A stretch of DNA of 64,000 nucleotides from Chaetomium olivaceum. Taxonomy: Eukaryota > Ascomycota > Sordariomycetes > Sordariales > Chaetomiaceae. Positions 47,750 to 59,633 of this stretch are shown here, piece after piece. Position 1 is the stretch's first letter, and each line of letters begins with the position of its first letter. The translations under genes and the position numbers were made by a program. The DNA lies in contig JAYWVB010000003.1 in assembly GCA_039881045.1 (NCBI GenBank), forward strand, positions 1-64,000, given 5' to 3'. Under the pieces are notes generated by a model. The model saw nothing but the letters and a program-made list of their open reading frames with translations. It did no database searches and was not told the origin of the DNA.

Positions 47750-49207
47750 ATGTCGGGCAACAAACTCAACTTCGTTACCTTCAATCAGGACCATAGCTGT
47801 CTGGCCGTCGCCACTAGCAAAGGCTTCCGAATCTACCACACCGACCCGTTCAACAAGATATTTAACAGCGATGAAGGAAATGTCACCATTATTGAGATGC
47901 TCTTCTCGACGTCGCTGGTCGCTATGGTCCGCTCGCCGCGTCATTTGGTAATACAGAACACCAAGGCAAGTTAGACATGGCTCCCCCTTATCTCAGCCCG
48001 GCTAACGTTGACCGACCTGCAGCGCGGCTCCGTTATCTGCGATCTCACCTTCCCGACCGCCGTGCTAGCCGTTCGCCTAAACCGGAAAACGCTAGCCGTG
48101 GTACTGGAAGAAGAGATCTACGTCTACGACATCGGAAACATGGCCCTGAAGCACACTATCGCGACGTCGCCGAACCCGAACGCTATCTTCGCTCTGTCGC
48201 CCTCGTCCGAAAGGGGCTACATCGCCTACCCCATGCCCAAGCCGCGCGAGGACCAAGGCGAGAGGCGGCCCGCCCACGCGCCTCCCCTCTCGGAATACGT
48301 CCCGCCCACCTCCGGTGCTCTCATGGTCTACGACACGACGTCCGGGAAGGCCGTCAATGTCATCGAAGCCCACAAAATGCCGCTGTGCTGCATCGCCCTG
48401 AATAACGAGGGCACAAAGGTGGCCACGGCTTCGGAACGGGGTACGATTGTGCGAGTCTATTCTGTCCCGGAGGGCAACAAGCTCTTTGAGTTCCGCCGCG
48501 GGACCATTCCGTCAACCATCTACAGCATGTCATTCAACCTCAGCTCCACCCTGCTGTGCGTCTCGTCCAGCACTGAAACAGTCCACATCTTCCGTCTGGC
48601 CAGTGCGCAAACCCCTAACACCGCAGCCGCCGGCCTGGCCGCGCTCGAGACGCCGGGTAGCCCTCGCGCCAACCGCTGGTCACGGTCTAAGAGCATCGAC
48701 GGCAGCGAGTATTCACCCAGCGGGGATTCCGATTCATCACCCCGGGGCGAGACGCCCGAGGCCGGGCCCAGCGGTTCCTCGGCGGCTAGGAGGCAAAGCG
48801 GAACCTTTGGCAGCATGCTTCGGCGGTCGTCACAACTTGTTAGTCGCAGTGTGGCCGGGGCCGTTGCGCCCTACCTCCCGCAGTCGGTGGCCGAGATGTG
48901 GGAGCCGCAGCGCGACTTTGCGAGCGTCAAGATCCCCAAGCCGACCAATACGGGGGGCACCGTTCTAGGCCCCGTGTCTCTGCCTAGCGTAGTGGCTATG
49001 TCTAGTAACTCACCGCAGGTCATGGTCGCCACCAGCGACGGCGGCTTTTTTGTGTACACCATCGATCTGCAGAATGGGGGGAGGGATGTCTCGTGCGGCA
49101 GTACAGGTTCGTCTTGACCTTTCTCACGCGGCGCCCTGCCAAATGCTAACATACGTTTTTCTAGTGTCTGTGATTTTGGGATGAGCGCCTCTGGATACGG
49201 TTCTTAG
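47750..49207 (+). CDS. ATG18: Atg18/WIPI-family PROPPIN, with one frame break and an early in-frame TAG
   Basis: Seven-bladed WD-repeat protein that binds PI3P/PI(3,5)P2 and acts in autophagosome formation or vacuole homeostasis. Exons 47750-47965, 48023-49106 and 49165-49207. Intron 1 (57 nt) has a GC donor (GCAAGT) with a CTAAC branch and CTGCAG acceptor; intron 2 (58 nt) runs GTTCGT to TTTCTAG with GCTAAC. The phosphoinositide-binding FRRG is at about 229-232 (KLFEFRRGTIPSTIYSMSFN), followed by SSTETVHIFRL, a Ser-rich loop and WEPQRDFASVKIPK. One base is missing in the G run 49076-49081; adding it gives the expected blade ending GGEGCLVRQYS. The frame then meets TAG at 49205 after about 447 aa, a normal Atg18 length, but stays open for 90 more codons. 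Which Atg18 paralogue this is cannot be settled. Confidence 0.85.
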
Positions 49208-49477
49208 GGATCGACCGATTCGCCCAACCCCCCAGAACCCCATACTGTGCCTTACAATTACTCGCAGCCGGCAGAAAGCCCTCCTCCTGCCGATTATGTT
49301 GTCGTCGACGTCCCGCGTTCTCCGGGTGGATCCCTCATTTCCGGATTGCAGGAGGCTATGAACAACTCGTTTGACAATATCGACCGGGTGCTATTTGGTC
49401 CATCGGCGGCCGGGCTTGCCGCTTCGGAGGAGAGCTTGGAATCCTCTGACGATAACCGGGACAATCCATCCCTCTAA
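49208..49477 (+). other. Coding-like 3' extension in frame with the PROPPIN stop codon
   Basis: Directly after TAG 49205-49207 the same frame is open for 89 codons to TAA. Composition is protein-like: Pro/Ser-rich start, then ADYVVVDVPRSPGGSLISGL and an acidic end (ESLESSDDNRDN). It may be a true C-terminal tail hidden by a base error or alternative splicing, or a 3' UTR. Confidence 0.5.
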
Positions 49478-50681
49478 AGTGTGGATGGCTCGCTGGGGAA
49501 GTGCGGGGTTAATGGGGAGTTGTTGGTTCCTCCTCGCCTAGTTTTTGCGACGTTTAAGTTGGTTATACAGGTCTTGATTTTCTTTTTTGCTTTTCTTTTC
49601 TTTATGGAGTACGGGCGGATGGACGGGCATTATGGGTATCTTCGGGGGTCAGGGCTATGGGCAACGGGAATTGGGACCGGGGACTCTCCCTGTGCATAGC
49701 GTTTGGCGTTTGGTTTCTGCGGCAGTTAACCAATACTCGTGTTTTTGTGAAGCGCTCGAGTTGGTAGCGTATTAATATTTACCAGTTTTTGAAGAGCGGT
49801 AACTTCGACATTGCTATAACTCGAGTGGCAAGGTGACTACAGCCACGAGGGCCTTGCGGTAGCCGAGTTGATGTTCATATTCATAGTAGGGTTACGTTCG
49901 ATTTACGCATTGTCCGTTATCTCGTTGACTTCGACTTTCATGGATGTCAAATCATGAACGGGACGTGAATATTGAAGGAAACTAGAATGGATGTGGATGT
50001 TTCACCTGTGACATGCGAAAAAAAATAAAGAACCAGTCATAAAAGCGCCTTCGTTATACCAAACACAGCAACGAGACACACAAGGACAAGGCGTGCTTCA
50101 ATTTCAAAAATATCCTCGTTTTCCGTAGATGGTTATCCCACAATCCCATCCCTAGATAGATAGCCGCCCCAGTCCGCCCATATCCAAGACAAGATGGACC
50201 GAAAGTAAACCGAAAGTACACAAACGCATAACTAGCACACTGAGAAAACAAAACCCCAAGACGCCAGGTCATAACCCTGCGAATCGTTACATCCGCTCGT
50301 CGGCTCGCCCGCCATAGCCAATCCCATATCATACCTATAACATATTCCGCCAAATGATAATCAAGAAATCGAGGTCCAGGCCTAGGTAACAAAGATAAAA
50401 TAAAGAAATATGGAAGCCGTAGATTGCTTGTTTGCTTGTCGGAGCTAATAAAAACCGTATATCGAAAGTCGCAGGGGCCGGGGAAGAAAGTGTGTCGTCT
50501 CAGGAGTGAGACGGTGGTGGTTAGTTAGAGTGGGAGTAGAACTGGAAGGAAGGAGGAGGAACACTCCCGCCGGGGGAGATGCCCAACCCCCTTTCCCCCC
50601 ATCCAGACAGACAGACAGCCAAGGCAGCTAAGCTAGCTGTTCTCGGGAGAGCCCCATCACGAGACAAGACAGGTCGCTCGC
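49478..50681. other. Convergent intergenic region (PROPPIN / PPS1)
   Basis: 1.2 kb between inward-facing 3' ends, AT-richer in its middle (about 49,760-50,450). No gene is seen. Confidence 0.55.
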
Positions 50682-53006
50682 TCATCGAGCATAGGGCTTA
50701 TTCATAAGGGCGATCTCGCGCGCAATCTCGGCCCACTCCAGCTCGCGCTTGAAGCCACCCTCACCCGCAAACCCTTTTTCATCATCATGATGGTCATCAC
50801 CAGTAGTACCGCCGCCACCGCCGCCGCCACCGCCGCCGCCACGCAGCAGCAGCTCCTCCCACTTGAGCAGCTCGTAGGCGAAGCGCAGGTGCGGCTGGAT
50901 GATGACGTTGAGGCGGCGGGCGCGCACGAAGCAGTAGGCGCGCGGGAAGGACAGGCGGCGACTGCGCATCACCTCGGCGATGCAGATGGTGGCGCTGCGC
51001 GAGACGCCCACGCGGCAGTGCACGAGCGTCGCGGTGCCGTTGCGGCGGCCGCGGTCTGTTTTTTTGTTAGGTTAGTGGTGTTGGTTCTTCTTTTTGTCCT
51101 TGTTTTTGAGTGGAAGGGGGTAAGGGGTTGAGGGTTGAGGGTTAAGGGGGGTGGGGTGTAACAGGTAGGGAAAAAGAGACTCGTAAGTAAACTCACCAAT
51201 AAACTCCAAACACCTCGCAAACTCGTCCGTCAACGGGTCAATCCCGTTATCCTGCACGCCCTTGACCAGACACACATTCTCCTCGCCCCACGCCTCCAGC
51301 TCGCCATCCCGCCACATGGCCGTCTCGCCCACGCTCAAAATCTGGCCCACCCCGAGCGCGCGCAACAGGTCCGGGTTGTTCGCGTGGCCCAGGTTGCCCA
51401 GATACATGTACTCCAGCACGCGGCTCGGGAACGAGCCGTCAAACCCGGCCCACCACCGCGGCTCTTCCCCTTCTTCCGCTTCCCCCTTTCCCACCTCGTT
51501 CCTTATCCCGACTGCCGCGAGGAGAGCGCGGACAGGCGAAGCCTTTAGCAACCGCGGCGCAATCGCGCCCAGCAGGCCGACGTCGGAGGGGTAGGCAAAC
51601 AGGTTGCGCCGGCGCGTCGTGTGCAGGTCCAGCCAGGCTTGTGGCACGGGTTGTCCCGTGGCCAGGCTGTGGTAGGCGACAGCGAGGAGGGTGGATTCGG
51701 TGTAGCCGTCGTTGCAGTGGAGGAGGATTTTGCGGGGGCGGATTATGGTTGTTAGTTGTTGTTGGGGCGGTTGTGGTGTTTGTCGGCGGGAGGGCTTTTG
51801 TTGTTGCTGTTGGGAGGCATCGTCGGGAGTGGGCGTGAGGGGCCGGGTGCCGTGGGAGAGGTGGTATAACCAGGTGCAGGTTTCGAGGATGCCGTCGGCT
51901 TCGGCGTGCGACCAGGTTGGCGCGAGGATGCTGCCCGAGGAAGGGAAGTCGAGGTGGTACTGCTTGGTCTCATCGTCTGGGCCTTCTGCGATGGTCTGCA
52001 GCGCAGCCGGGTTTAATCGGCCCAGGTCGTTGCACTCGATCAGGATGTCGTAGGACTGTTCTTCTTCTGACCCGGCGTCGGGCGTCGGCCCCAGCCACAC
52101 GTTGTGCGAGATCTGGGACGCCCGCGTCATCTCGTACATCTCGCGCCGCTCCTGGTGGAAGAAGTCGAGCACGGTCCCCGTGAGCAGCCCCTCCGAGTTG
52201 ACCGACACGATCTCCGGGTGCTTCTCCTCAAACTCAGCGAAGGGGCTGGTGCAGATGAAAGTGCTGTACCGCGGCAGGTGGTGCCGCATGGCGTCGTGCC
52301 GGTCCCGCCACCTCTGCTGGGCGGCCGCGATGTCCCAGCCCAGCTTCCGCACGGCCACATCGTCGTTTCCGTAGACAATAATGTCCGAGGTCATGGCCGA
52401 CTTGGCGGCCTGGATCTGGAAGTTGCGCACCGAGAAACCCTCCTTGGGATCGGCCTCGATGAACTCGGACACAGGGCTCCCGAGCTGTAGGAACTCTTCC
52501 GGGGAGATGGCGCCCTTTAGCCGGGAGACGTTGAGATCCCCGTCGGCCTTGACCACGGTGATGCCGCGGAGACACGGGGGCGTCCTCCGCAGGGCACGTT
52601 TACGAGCCATAAAGAAGGCTTGCTGGATGGCGTTGGAGGGGTGGAGACCGTGCAGCCAGGGGAAGACCTGGGAGGGTTCCGGAAGCGGCTGGCGGGCGAC
52701 ATGGTCCAGAGCAGCGGCGACACCATCAGCATCAACCTTGTAGAGAGACAGACGGCCCATGTCGACGCGAGGGTACTTGTCCGGGGGGTATAGCAGCGAG
52801 CGGGCCAGCTGATCCTCCTCTTTAACGGGGGACGGAGGCGGGGTGGTGGGTTCCTCCTGGGGGATGGGCCCGGGTGGGCACACGGGAATGTGCTTGTTGG
52901 GCACGGGAACGGGACATTGCGAAGGGTGGCTGTCGAGGGTGATGGTTGAGGTCAGGGAGGTGGGACGATGTGGTGCAACGGGTCGAGATAGGGCAATGGT
53001 CGCCAT
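50682..53006 (-). CDS. PPS1: Dual-specificity protein phosphatase, PPS1 type
   Basis: Cys-based phosphatase of phospho-Tyr/Ser/Thr related to yeast Pps1, which affects S-phase control. Exons 53006-51197 and 51055-50682 give 727 aa; the 141-nt intron runs GTGAGT to AAACAG with CACTAAC upstream. Residues about 70-330 form the fungal Pps1 N-terminal region (WLHGLHPSNAIQQAFFMARK, AISPEEFLQLGSPV). A first phosphatase-like segment includes KILLHCNDGYTESTLLAVAY. The catalytic domain begins at RVLEYMYLGNLGHANNPDLL and contains the signature LVHCRVGVSRSAT with Cys at about 617 and Arg six residues on. The intron lies just before this loop. The C-terminal part carries an 11-residue Gly run. The start is the first ATG in frame; upstream codons exist only without ATG. 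Confidence 0.92.
50811..50843. repeat. GCC triplet tract encoding a polyglycine run in PPS1
   Basis: On the minus strand this GGN tract encodes 11 consecutive Gly residues after the catalytic domain. It is a likely site of length variation. Confidence 0.8.
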
Positions 53007-55192
53007 AATGGCAGTTCGCGGGCGTCGTGGTCGTTCTTTACGGGCGGGGATGGGCCAGCATCGACGGAGGCAAGACGCGACTCGACTCGACTCGCTCGGA
53101 GCGGGAACTGGAGGGGATTCCGAGATTCGATCTAAGTAGGAAGATCGAGTGATCGACACAGGAATAATATACGGTTTAAGGTGAAATACCGTAGGAATCA
53201 GGAATCAGTGTTTCGGGGTGCGGGATGGTAGATGAAATCTGGGCCCTGTCTGTTGAAGAATGTCCCGAAGGAGGGGGTCTTTGTCAATTCCAGTGTTGAT
53301 CGGGATCGAGAGGAGAGAGAAATGTATTGGTCCTCGAGTCGCAGGAGCAGTGAGGGGGAGCAAGCACGCACTGCACGCTTGCAGTACCGCAGCACCGCAG
53401 CACAGCAGCCTTATCGCTAATCCCTGTTTTAATGTGAAGCGAGCTGGATCGAATTGGCTGTCTGTTCTTAATAAAAACCACACAGTGCAACTGTTGGGCG
53501 GCTGATAAGACAGCTGTGGAACGGCAATGGCGTCAGTTGTTTTTGGCTCGGGCAATGCAAGCGAGAGAAGACGGAGTGATGACGGTGCAAGTGCCGAATT
53601 GCCCCACGTGAACCCGATTTGATTGTGCTAGCCTAGAACCTGGAACAAAGAATGGAGGTGATGGCGTCGACGTTGAAGAAAATAGAAAATAAACAGAAAG
53701 TGAAGAAGAGAGCGGGCACCTGCGGCTGACGGCCAGGCCAGGCAACTTCGAACTGGCAATTGCCAATGGGATGGAATGGCGGGGCCAAGCACCCGGGTCT
53801 CCTCCCGGTCTGGCCACCACAAGGACGATGAGATCTCTCAGCGGCGATCGCATGATCAAACACCCCCATTGCATGGCCTGTCGCGCCTGTCATTCCTGTT
53901 CCTTTGCATGCAACGTCCCGAGTTAGAGATATTTTGTTGGTTACAAAAGTAGTGTAGTTATGCGTACGAACGCAGCGTAGGTAAGATAGGTGAAGAAAGA
54001 GAATCCACGTTTGTGTTTCACTGGTACCTGGGGGAACGACGTAACGTCCTGGAGCCGCGGGGTGAGGTGCTTCTTGTCCGATTGGAACCGTTGCGATGCT
54101 CCACTCGAAAATCGACTGTCTACACTAAAAGTCTTACTTCGTAAACCATTGGGAACTTCCGCTGTGGAAGATGAAGGTGGCCTGGACTATAAACTCAAAA
54201 ACACCAGCTTATCCAGATCTCAGTCACCCAGCTCACTGCCGACGACCGGTCCGAAGGTGTCGGACTGATGGGATGCGATGAGGAAAGAACGTGGAGTGTG
54301 GATGGCTTGATGAGCTCACAGTGTCTGTCGATTTCGAAGAGAAAGCACACTGGGCCCGCGCCTGCCACTAGCGGGATATGGGGTGCACGGCCATGGGATG
54401 CTATTGGGTGACATTTCGTTTCGGCCTGGGCAGTCCCCATCCCGCTTTAGCCCCGCGTCCCCTCACAGCATGGGCACTATGGGGCGAGCCAATCTCAAGC
54501 AAAGAACTCCACACTAAACTTTTTTTGCATCCCTGCCCACTGGCCTCTGCATCGCACATCACACAATGCCTCCCACCTTGTTTGTGGGTGCAGTCTCCGG
54601 CGCGGGCAACGGCCGGGCATTTTTTGTCCGAACCTTCCATGAGCAATGAGACCAGTGACATGGGCATTCCGAAACTGAACGGTGATACCCCCTCCATTCC
54701 ATTCCTCTGGAATTGTCACAATCCCACCTCATTAGGTTGCTTATTCTCGAGCTGGTGATAAAGACCTTTCTTTGTTCGTCTGCTCTCGACATTCGCCTTC
54801 GAAAAGGCGGCGACAATGAGTCTGCCAAGTTTGAGCCTAGCTATACTACTAGCCTGATGTTCATGGTTTGGAACTCGGCCTCGTTACAGACCCGGTGGTC
54901 TCCCTGCCCCGAGCAACAGGTCAATCGCGGTCCGCTACCTAGCTTGGGTGTGTCAGCTGCCCGCGCCAAAACCTATCAAGACGCCATGGTCGATGTGCCG
55001 TCGGGTAGGCATGCTGCCTCCCGAACCACGGCTCCGACGGCACACCAGAACATTCCCTCGCAGCGGGAGGGGATAACGTTATCTTGTGGCCGCGAGATTT
55101 CTTGGTACAACCATCACCTGCGACGCCTATGGCCCACAGTTTTTAGCTCTCGGGATGCGGACAGTGTGTACCCGGATAACTAGCTTCGGTTA

Positions 55193-55208
55193 CCAACACC
55201 GGTGTTGG
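55193..55208. promoter_or_regulatory. 16-bp perfect palindrome CCAACACCGGTGTTGG
   Basis: The two 8-base halves are exact reverse complements with no spacer, about 515 bases upstream of the THR4 start. It contains a CCGG centre as in dimeric zinc-cluster sites, but no factor can be named. Confidence 0.45.
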
Positions 55209-55587
55209 AATCCGTCACCATCCGTCTGATCTGATCCTCAGACTAGAACCACGCTTCTCCGAGCGGTTGAGTACCTAGCATACACTCCGGGCAGAAGCAT
55301 CCGGGTTGAGATGAATTGTGGGATTGATCTCGTTTTGGCTTCACCGGTTTCCCGGATGATTGAAGCCGTTCGAGGTCAACATATGCATCAATTGCGTCAA
55401 TTCTGATGGGTTGAGGCGCGCTTCCTGGGCCCCCTGTCCATTGATGGGACTGACTGACACCGTGGAAGACAAGGGCCCCGTTCATTCCCCCCGCAGTCTG
55501 GTTGGCGCCGTGCCAGTGCGGGGCAAAATTCAGCAGCTTTTTGCGGCCCCGCTCGCCGATGCTCGGCACCGCTTTCCGTTCAGCCTC

Positions 55588-55593
55588 TGACTC
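55588..55593 (+). promoter_or_regulatory. Possible Gcn4/CPC1 site (TGACTC) upstream of THR4
   Basis: TGACTC followed by C matches six of seven bases of the TGACTCA element of cross-pathway amino-acid control, 130 bases before the start codon of an amino-acid biosynthesis gene. A chance match is possible. Confidence 0.3.
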
Positions 55594-55722
55594 CCCCTTC
55601 TTCTTCTTTTGGTTCGTCTTTTCGTCTTGTTTGTGTTGTCCACTCCGTTCCCGAGCAGTTGGGTCCAACAGCAACCATCGGCCGCCCTATCACCATCCCC
55701 GATACACCATAATCGCGCCAGA

Positions 55723-57519
55723 ATGTCCAACGGCGCCACCCCTAACGGGCCCTCCGCCCCGACGCACACCGAGTCGCAGCGCTATCTCAGCACGCGAGGA
55801 GATGACAGCGGTGTAGGTCCCTTTCCCCCTTTCTTCCGTTCTGGTCCGGCATGTCGCGCCGTGTATAGCCGGAGAGGATGTCGTCGCTGACGGTCTGAAC
55901 TACACACTAGCTCTCGTTTGAGGAAGTCGTCCTAAAGGGCCTCGCCTCCGATGGCGGCCTGTATATCCCCGAACACGTCCCCACCGCGGATCAATGGGAG
56001 TCCTGGAAGGACCTCTCGTTCGTAGACCTCGCCTTCAACGTTCTGTCTCTTTACATCTCTCCCTCCGAGATCCCCGCCGAGGACCTCAAGGATATCATTA
56101 CCCGCAGTTATTCCACCTTCCGCGCCGACGACGTCACCCCCCTGGTACACCTCCAGGACAACATCCACCTGCTAGAACTTTTCCACGGGCCGACATTTGC
56201 CTTCAAGGATGTGGCTCTGCAGTTTCTCGGCAACCTGTTCGAGTACTTCTTGGTGCGCCGGAATGAGGGGAAGACGGGGCGGGACAGGTACCACCTCACC
56301 GTGGTGGGCGCGACAAGCGGTGACACGGGCTCGGCCGCCATTTACGGCCTGCGGGGGAAGAAGGATGTCTCAGTTTTCATGCTCCACCCCAAGGGCCGTG
56401 TGAGCCCGATCCAGGAGCTCCAGATGACGACCGTACTGGACGCCAACGTTCACAACTTGGCCGTAACCGGCAACTTTGACAATTGCCAGGTCCGTACCCC
56501 CCTTGTCTACAGAGTGCAGTGATGCTTACAACCCCGTAAAGGACATTGTCAAAGCCCTCTTTGCCGACCCGGACATCAACTCGACCCACAAGCTCGGCGC
56601 CGTCAACTCGATCAACTGGGCGCGCATCCTGGCCCAGATCGTCTACTACTTCTACTCGTACTTCTCCCTGGCCCGCCAACGGCCGGACTCGTTCAAAATT
56701 GGCGACAAGGTCCGCTACTCGGTCCCCTCGGGCAACTTCGGCGACATCCTGGCCGGCTACTTTGCCCACCGCATGGGGCTGCCCGTCGACAAGTTCGTCA
56801 TCGCAACCAACGAGAACGACATCCTCGACCGGTTCTGGAAGACGGGCCGGTACGAGAAGCATGCCACCTACGGCTCCGCGGCGGAGGGCGGCGTGGAATC
56901 CGACGGCGTCAAGGCCCACGAGGACGGCGTCAAGGAGACCCTCTCCCCGGCCATGGACATCCTGGTGTCGTCCAACTTCGAGCGCCTGCTGTGGTTCCTC
57001 GCCTACGAGTTCGCGTCAAGCGCTGGTATGGACGACGAGTGGAACAAGAAGCAGGCCGGCCAGGAGGTATCCTCGTGGCTGTCCGACCTCAAGAACAAGG
57101 GCGGTTTTGGCCCTGTCTACAAGGACGTGCTCGAGACGGCCCGCCGCACCTTCGAGAGCGAGCGCGTCAGCGATCAGGAGACCCTCGACACTATCCGTGC
57201 CCTCTACAAGGACGTCGGCTACGTGCTCGACCCCCACACCGCCGTCGGCGTCGAGGCCGCCAAGCGCTCCGCGACCCGCGCCGCCCCGGATGCACCCATC
57301 ATCTCCCTGTCTACCGCCCACCCGGCCAAGTTTGCCGGCGCCGTCACTCTGGCTCTCAAGGACGAGGAGGGCTTTGAGTTTGACGCCAAGGTACTGCCTC
57401 CGGAGTTTGTCGGGCTGGACAAGAAGGAGAAGAGGGTTAGGGATGTGGAGAACGACTGGAAGGCCGTGCGGGCGCTGGTGAAGGAGGAGGTGGAGGAGGA
57501 GTTGAGTGGGAAGAGGTAA
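55723..57519 (+). CDS. THR4: Threonine synthase
   Basis: PLP enzyme converting O-phosphohomoserine to threonine in the last step of threonine synthesis. Exons 55723-55812, 55911-56489 and 56542-57519 give 548 aa; introns are 98 and 52 nt. The N-terminal signature is YLSTRGDDSG-LSFEEVVLKG; the PLP lysine is in HGPTFAFKDVALQFLGN (Lys about 129). Other conserved parts are LTVVGATSGDTGSAAIYGLR, FMLHPKGRVSPIQELQMTT, NFDNCQDIVKALF across intron 2, VNSINWARILAQIVYY, VPSGNFGDILAGYFAHRMGL and ATNENDILDRFWKTGRY. Length exceeds the yeast enzyme (about 514) by modest loops. No defect is seen. It is a fungal class-II type threonine synthase. Confidence 0.97.
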
Positions 57520-57884
57520 CGGGGCCTTCTTTTTGTGAGGGAAGGGTAATGTGTGTATGATGGGGGTTGGTGGGTGGGGGGGACGGATCATGATACCTAT
57601 CTCTCTAGATTGGTCCGTGATGCAGGGTTTTGCATAAACACTCTAGAGGTGCTCCAAGAATGAGCTGATGAGTTTGGTACATAGACGGCGCGCGACATAT
57701 ACAGGTAAAAAAAGTCAAAACTTCAATGCTTAGATCATTTCGGCAACAGGCGATTTTATTTGTTCCTGTTCTTGGCCATGGAAAAGCACCGGGAGAGAAA
57801 GGAGCTTAATCAAAAAGGACCAAGTAAGGGGGTATCAGAATGCCTGCCGCTCATTCCTCATTTCGAAGCCATGCATAATATACA

Positions 57885-57897
57885 ACAACAACAGCCA

Positions 57898-57928
<31 letters not shown>

Positions 57929-57935
57929 CAAAACA
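57885..57935. repeat. CAA/CAG triplet microsatellite
   Basis: CAACAACAACAG followed by eight or more CAG units and CAA units, in noncoding sequence. Confidence 0.85.
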
Positions 57936-58117
57936 AACAACCACGCAAGTCTACCCACCCAGCCGGCCGTCTCTTTCGTCTCTGTCGTCCCGCCTCTCAT
58001 CACACCCCTATACCACGAACCCATCCATACCCGTAGAAACAAACAAAAATGGAACAACAAAGCTCCATCACCCCCATCTTTCCCTCTGCCAGGTGGCCCG
58101 TCCATAAGCGGCCCCCT

Positions 58118-58166
58118 CCATCCATCCCTCCCTCCATCCATCCATCCATCCATCCATCCATCCAAT
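58118..58166. repeat. (CCAT)n microsatellite
   Basis: Near-perfect CCAT repeats with CCCT interruptions, close to the phosphatase stop codon. Confidence 0.85.
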
Positions 58167-58234
58167 CCAACCCAACCCCACCACCCGCACTCCCCATCCC
58201 CATCCCCATCCGTATCCCTATCCCCTGCCCCCAT

Positions 58235-59633
58235 TCAAAGGAAATAATCCCCCGCGCCCCTCCTCCCGCCAGGGATGTGGCGCTGGTCGTCGGGCACGGC
58301 CGAGAAGATGGAGAAGCGGGTGCTGGCGTCGAGCCGGCTGTCGGCGGTGGTCGAGGGGACTGTCATGATGGAGGCCACGTTGCCGCAGCGGTAGCAGTAG
58401 TTGGGCGCGGACCAGACGGTGACGACGGATTTTTCGGGGAAGTGGAACTTTGGAGGGGAGTTAGTTTTCTATCTTTGGTTTTGGGGGGTTGTGGTGGGAG
58501 GGGGGGAGGGTTGGGTTGGGGTTGAATTGGGGTTGTAGAAACGGAGGGGGGGCGTCTCACCTTGTACCCTTCATTCACCAGCTGATGAGCGCGGGCGATG
58601 GTCTGCAGCCCGTTGACGTGGTTGAACTCGGTGGCGACCTTGTGGCCGAACAGCCAGCCGGCGCCGCGCGGGCTGATGGCCCACGTCTCGATGTCCTCAG
58701 GGTCGCTCCAGACCAGGTCGCAGAAGGCGCCCTCGTGCGGGATCTCCTGGGCGCGCGCCACCACGCGGATCTGGTCGATGGTGCGGATCTCCGGGCTCAG
58801 CCCGCCGTGCACGCACAGCACCGTCCCGTCCACGATGGCCGCGAGGACGAGGAAGTCAAAGACCTGGCAGCAGGCTTTCCACACCGACGCGTTCCCGTAC
58901 TTCTGCTGGCATTCCTCGTAGAAGCCGTACACCTGTGTTATTTGGCGCGACTCGTGGTTGCCGCGGACGAGGACTATCCTGTCGGGGTATCTGCGCGGGT
59001 GGTTGTCAGCAAGGGGTGCCAATGATGGACGGAAACCACGGACTCAACTCACTTTGCTTTTAGACACATCAGAAGGGTAAACGTCTCCAAGCTGAAGTAG
59101 CCCCGGTCGACAAAGTCACCGAGGAAAACGAAGCGGGTGTCTGCCGATTGCACGCCAGCATCGGCGGGTGGCGCCGAGTGTGTAGTTTCCTCTTGCGGTT
59201 CTACTATGGTGTCATCGCCGCCGCCGTTGCCGCTGTCGTTACCGGCATCGCCCTCCTCCGGCGCCCCCGCATTTTTTACCATCCCCTTCAGCTTCGGGTT
59301 CGTGATTTCCGTCGGCGGCTCGATGTCGTCGGACGAGATCACGGTTGTGCTCGTCATGGGCGCCTGCACATTCGACTCGCCGGGCATGCCGCCGGCTACG
59401 CGGAACAGCTCTAGCAGGTCGTAAAACTGGCCGTGGATGTCGCCGCATATTGTGACGGGCGTGACGACGGGCTGGATGTTGGACTCCTCCATCAGAACCT
59501 CCTTGACCATCTCGCAGAGCTGCTTCATGACGTGCTCGGGTAGGTAGTGGCATTGCTTGGCCTCCTCGAGCCATTCGTCCAACCCGGCGCCTGGCCGAAG
59601 GTTGGCCGGGCCCGGCTTTGGTACGGTGGCCAT
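58235..59633 (-). CDS. PP2A-family Ser/Thr phosphatase catalytic subunit (Ppg1/Sit4-like) with long insert
   Basis: Metal-dependent Ser/Thr phosphatase of the PP2A/PP4/PP6 group. Exons 59633-59053, 58990-58561 and 58447-58235 give 407 aa; introns are 62 and 113 nt. Motifs: VTICGDIHGQFYDLLELFR (GDIHG about 64-68), FVFLGDFVDRGYFSLE (about 168-183), LVRGNHESRQITQVYGFYEE, CVHGGLSPEIRTIDQIR, WLFGHKVATEFNH-type His and VWSAPNYCYRCGN. It ends in DYFL, the carboxymethylated tail of the PP2A group. All metal ligands are present. Between GDIHG and GDFVDRG it carries an acidic, Gly/Asp/Thr-rich insert of about 80 residues, raising the length from the usual 310. The insert and LPEHVMKQLCEMVKEVLMEE fit fungal Ppg1 or Sit4 types; which of the two cannot be settled from memory. 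Confidence 0.88.

Larger units (their letters stand above)
53007..55722. promoter_or_regulatory. Divergent intergenic region, PPS1 and THR4 promoters
   Basis: 2.7 kb between outward-pointing starts. No family is recognised in the frames present (the largest about 156 codons at 54,713-55,183). A 16-bp perfect palindrome is at 55193-55208, and a TGACTC core is at 55588-55593. A C/T-rich leader precedes THR4. Confidence 0.5.
57520..58234. other. Convergent intergenic region (THR4 / PP2A-family phosphatase)
   Basis: 0.7 kb between inward-facing 3' ends. It contains a CAG/CAA triplet tract (about 57,885-57,935) and a (CCAT)n tract (about 58,118-58,166). No gene is seen. Confidence 0.55.
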
